In this document: positions 62,801-64,000 of the stretch, in pieces
Layout of the letters: each line of letters opens with the position of its first letter
Numbering within the stretch: the first letter of the stretch is position 1
NCBI GenBank assembly: GCA_963513935.1
Contig: OY740774.1
Coordinates: 85,770,890 to 85,834,889 of the forward strand
DNA from: Aphrophora alni
Taxonomy: Eukaryota; Arthropoda; Insecta; Hemiptera; Aphrophoridae
DNA length: 64,000 nucleotides
Direction: 5' to 3'
Position numbers and translations under genes: made by a program
Notes under the pieces: model-generated
Database searches by the model: none
Seen by the model: only the letters and a program-made list of their open reading frames with translations
Told to the model about the DNA's origin: nothing

Positions 62801-64000
62801 TACTCACTACTAAAAACAAAATGTTTATTTTATTTTATTAATTTTAGTCAACAGAAATAATAACTGCTAACAAACTTCAGTTATCTCTGAATAAAAAAAT
62901 ACTTAAGAAAAGAACGATTAAAACAATTTTTTCAAAAAGCGAAGGGAGGTTCTGTTTTAACTCAATCATTTGGTAGTATGTTTGTTAAATAGTTACTTTG
63001 TAACGCGTGTAGCGTTATGAAATATATAAATAATGTTCTTTGTAACTAATCCGAACCATGTTTGTACTTGATACAGTTACTTTACGGTTACAAGGTACAG
63101 ACAAGGTGGTTCGACGAGTACATCGCGCGTATGATTGTGTGAATCACCTATTAAAGAGAAGATGTAACTAAGTAAAAAAATGAAAAACCCTCTCAAAATA
63201 TTCACAACGTAGGGCCTACGGTTTTACCTCATCAAAACTAAAAACAAAACCATTTTAAATTTCAAAAGATTACAAAAATATCAAATAAATTATCAGTTAC
63301 ATAACAGATACACTATTCTGTTCCGGTGATTTTTCTTTCATTTAACTTTCATATATTAAGCGTCAAAGTATTAGAATAATTTATAAACGGTAGTCAGATC
63401 AATTACGTTTTGCTATACGAAATGAGTTACCAGCCAACGAGGCTCACCAATAGTTTATATAGAGGAGACAGAATTCCAGGTATTATCACTGTGCAATAAC
63501 TAGTCAATCAAAATCACAATAAAATAAAGCCACCTTTAGAGCAATTAAGTTTTATTCATATTCACAAGTGTGTGTGTTCAAGCGCACAGTAACTAGTACC
63601 TACTATTTACGGTTACTTGATGGTATGTGAATATTTTCGTGTCAGGGAACACGCTACGCGTTCTACGAACATTCACTCAAAATCGTATTGTGGTTGCGAT
63701 CCGGATTGTAATCGGGATAACTGGGTGCATAATTAGATTTTATCTGATAATCGAGACGGAAGGACTATGACGTATGAGCATAGTCTTTCTGTGTAGTGTG
63801 CGGTACCGAGTAACAAGACTTTTACAGTCTGCTCAATTGTTTGTATTTTTATCCAGGAATTAATCGTTTGTAGAATAGGAGAGTAAGTTTCGAGATATGG
63901 CGTTCTCGGATTATCGGGAAGCCCTACCAAATAAATCCAAGCTCAAAACTAATGTTTTATATGAAGAGGTGTGTCAGAATAGACTATCGGCTTAGATCAT
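62801..64000. other. Right-end stretch without recognised features
   Basis: Moderately AT-rich. No exon-like frame, tandem array or transposon end was recognised. The 65-codon frame at 63733-63930 has no motif support. Confidence 0.3.

Overview
The window looks like AT-rich animal, most likely insect, nuclear DNA. It has long GT-AG introns, eukaryotic transposon relics (hAT, mariner/Tc1, LINE, tRNA-derived SINE, MITEs), many tandem repeats and embedded copies of the insect-type telomere motif TTAGG. There are no bacterial operons, rRNAs or CRISPR arrays. Only one host gene is convincing.

That gene is on the minus strand. It encodes an SLC46/proton-coupled-folate-transporter-like member of the major facilitator superfamily. 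Two paralogous large first coding exons (43083-43893 and 36074-36887) each encode an N-terminal half with its own ATG and end in the same splice phase. Downstream I find one set of C-terminal exons: 24728-24829, 22847-22984, 21887-21970 and 13381-13537, plus a weak terminal candidate at 10124-10154. All junctions are GT-AG and phase-compatible. The simplest model is one gene with two alternative first exons/promoters sharing one C-terminal half.

Layout. 1-13 kb: 3' flank and last intron, with MITEs (one 456 bp with a 7-bp target duplication, one 26-bp 'ends only' copy), a mariner scrap, a 181-bp tandem repeat and a 1.2-kb element with terminal inverted repeats. 13-25 kb: the C-terminal exons, a mariner transposase pseudogene, a compact hairpin with a hammerhead-like core, and one arm of a large inverted duplication. 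25-29 kb: the other arm, so the inverted duplication brackets exons 2-4. 30.3-35.8 kb: a 5.5-kb satellite array of about 60-bp monomers containing TTAGG, organised as a 180-bp trimer and then 34 copies of a 124-bp dimer without a length change. 36-44 kb: the two first exons, separated by a LINE relic and 33-, 64- and 88-bp tandem arrays. 44.4-45.7 kb: a diverged tandem array of about 70 bp. 49768-53891: a hAT transposon with an 8-bp target duplication and a dead transposase. 54.5-55.6 kb: a 37-bp minisatellite and long GA/CT arrays. 56-64 kb: dispersed repeats only, including a second copy of the 640-bp repeat seen at 10.2 kb.

Most of the window is repeat-derived. The transporter is the only gene likely to have a cellular role; the rest is structural DNA or mobile-element debris inside and around it.
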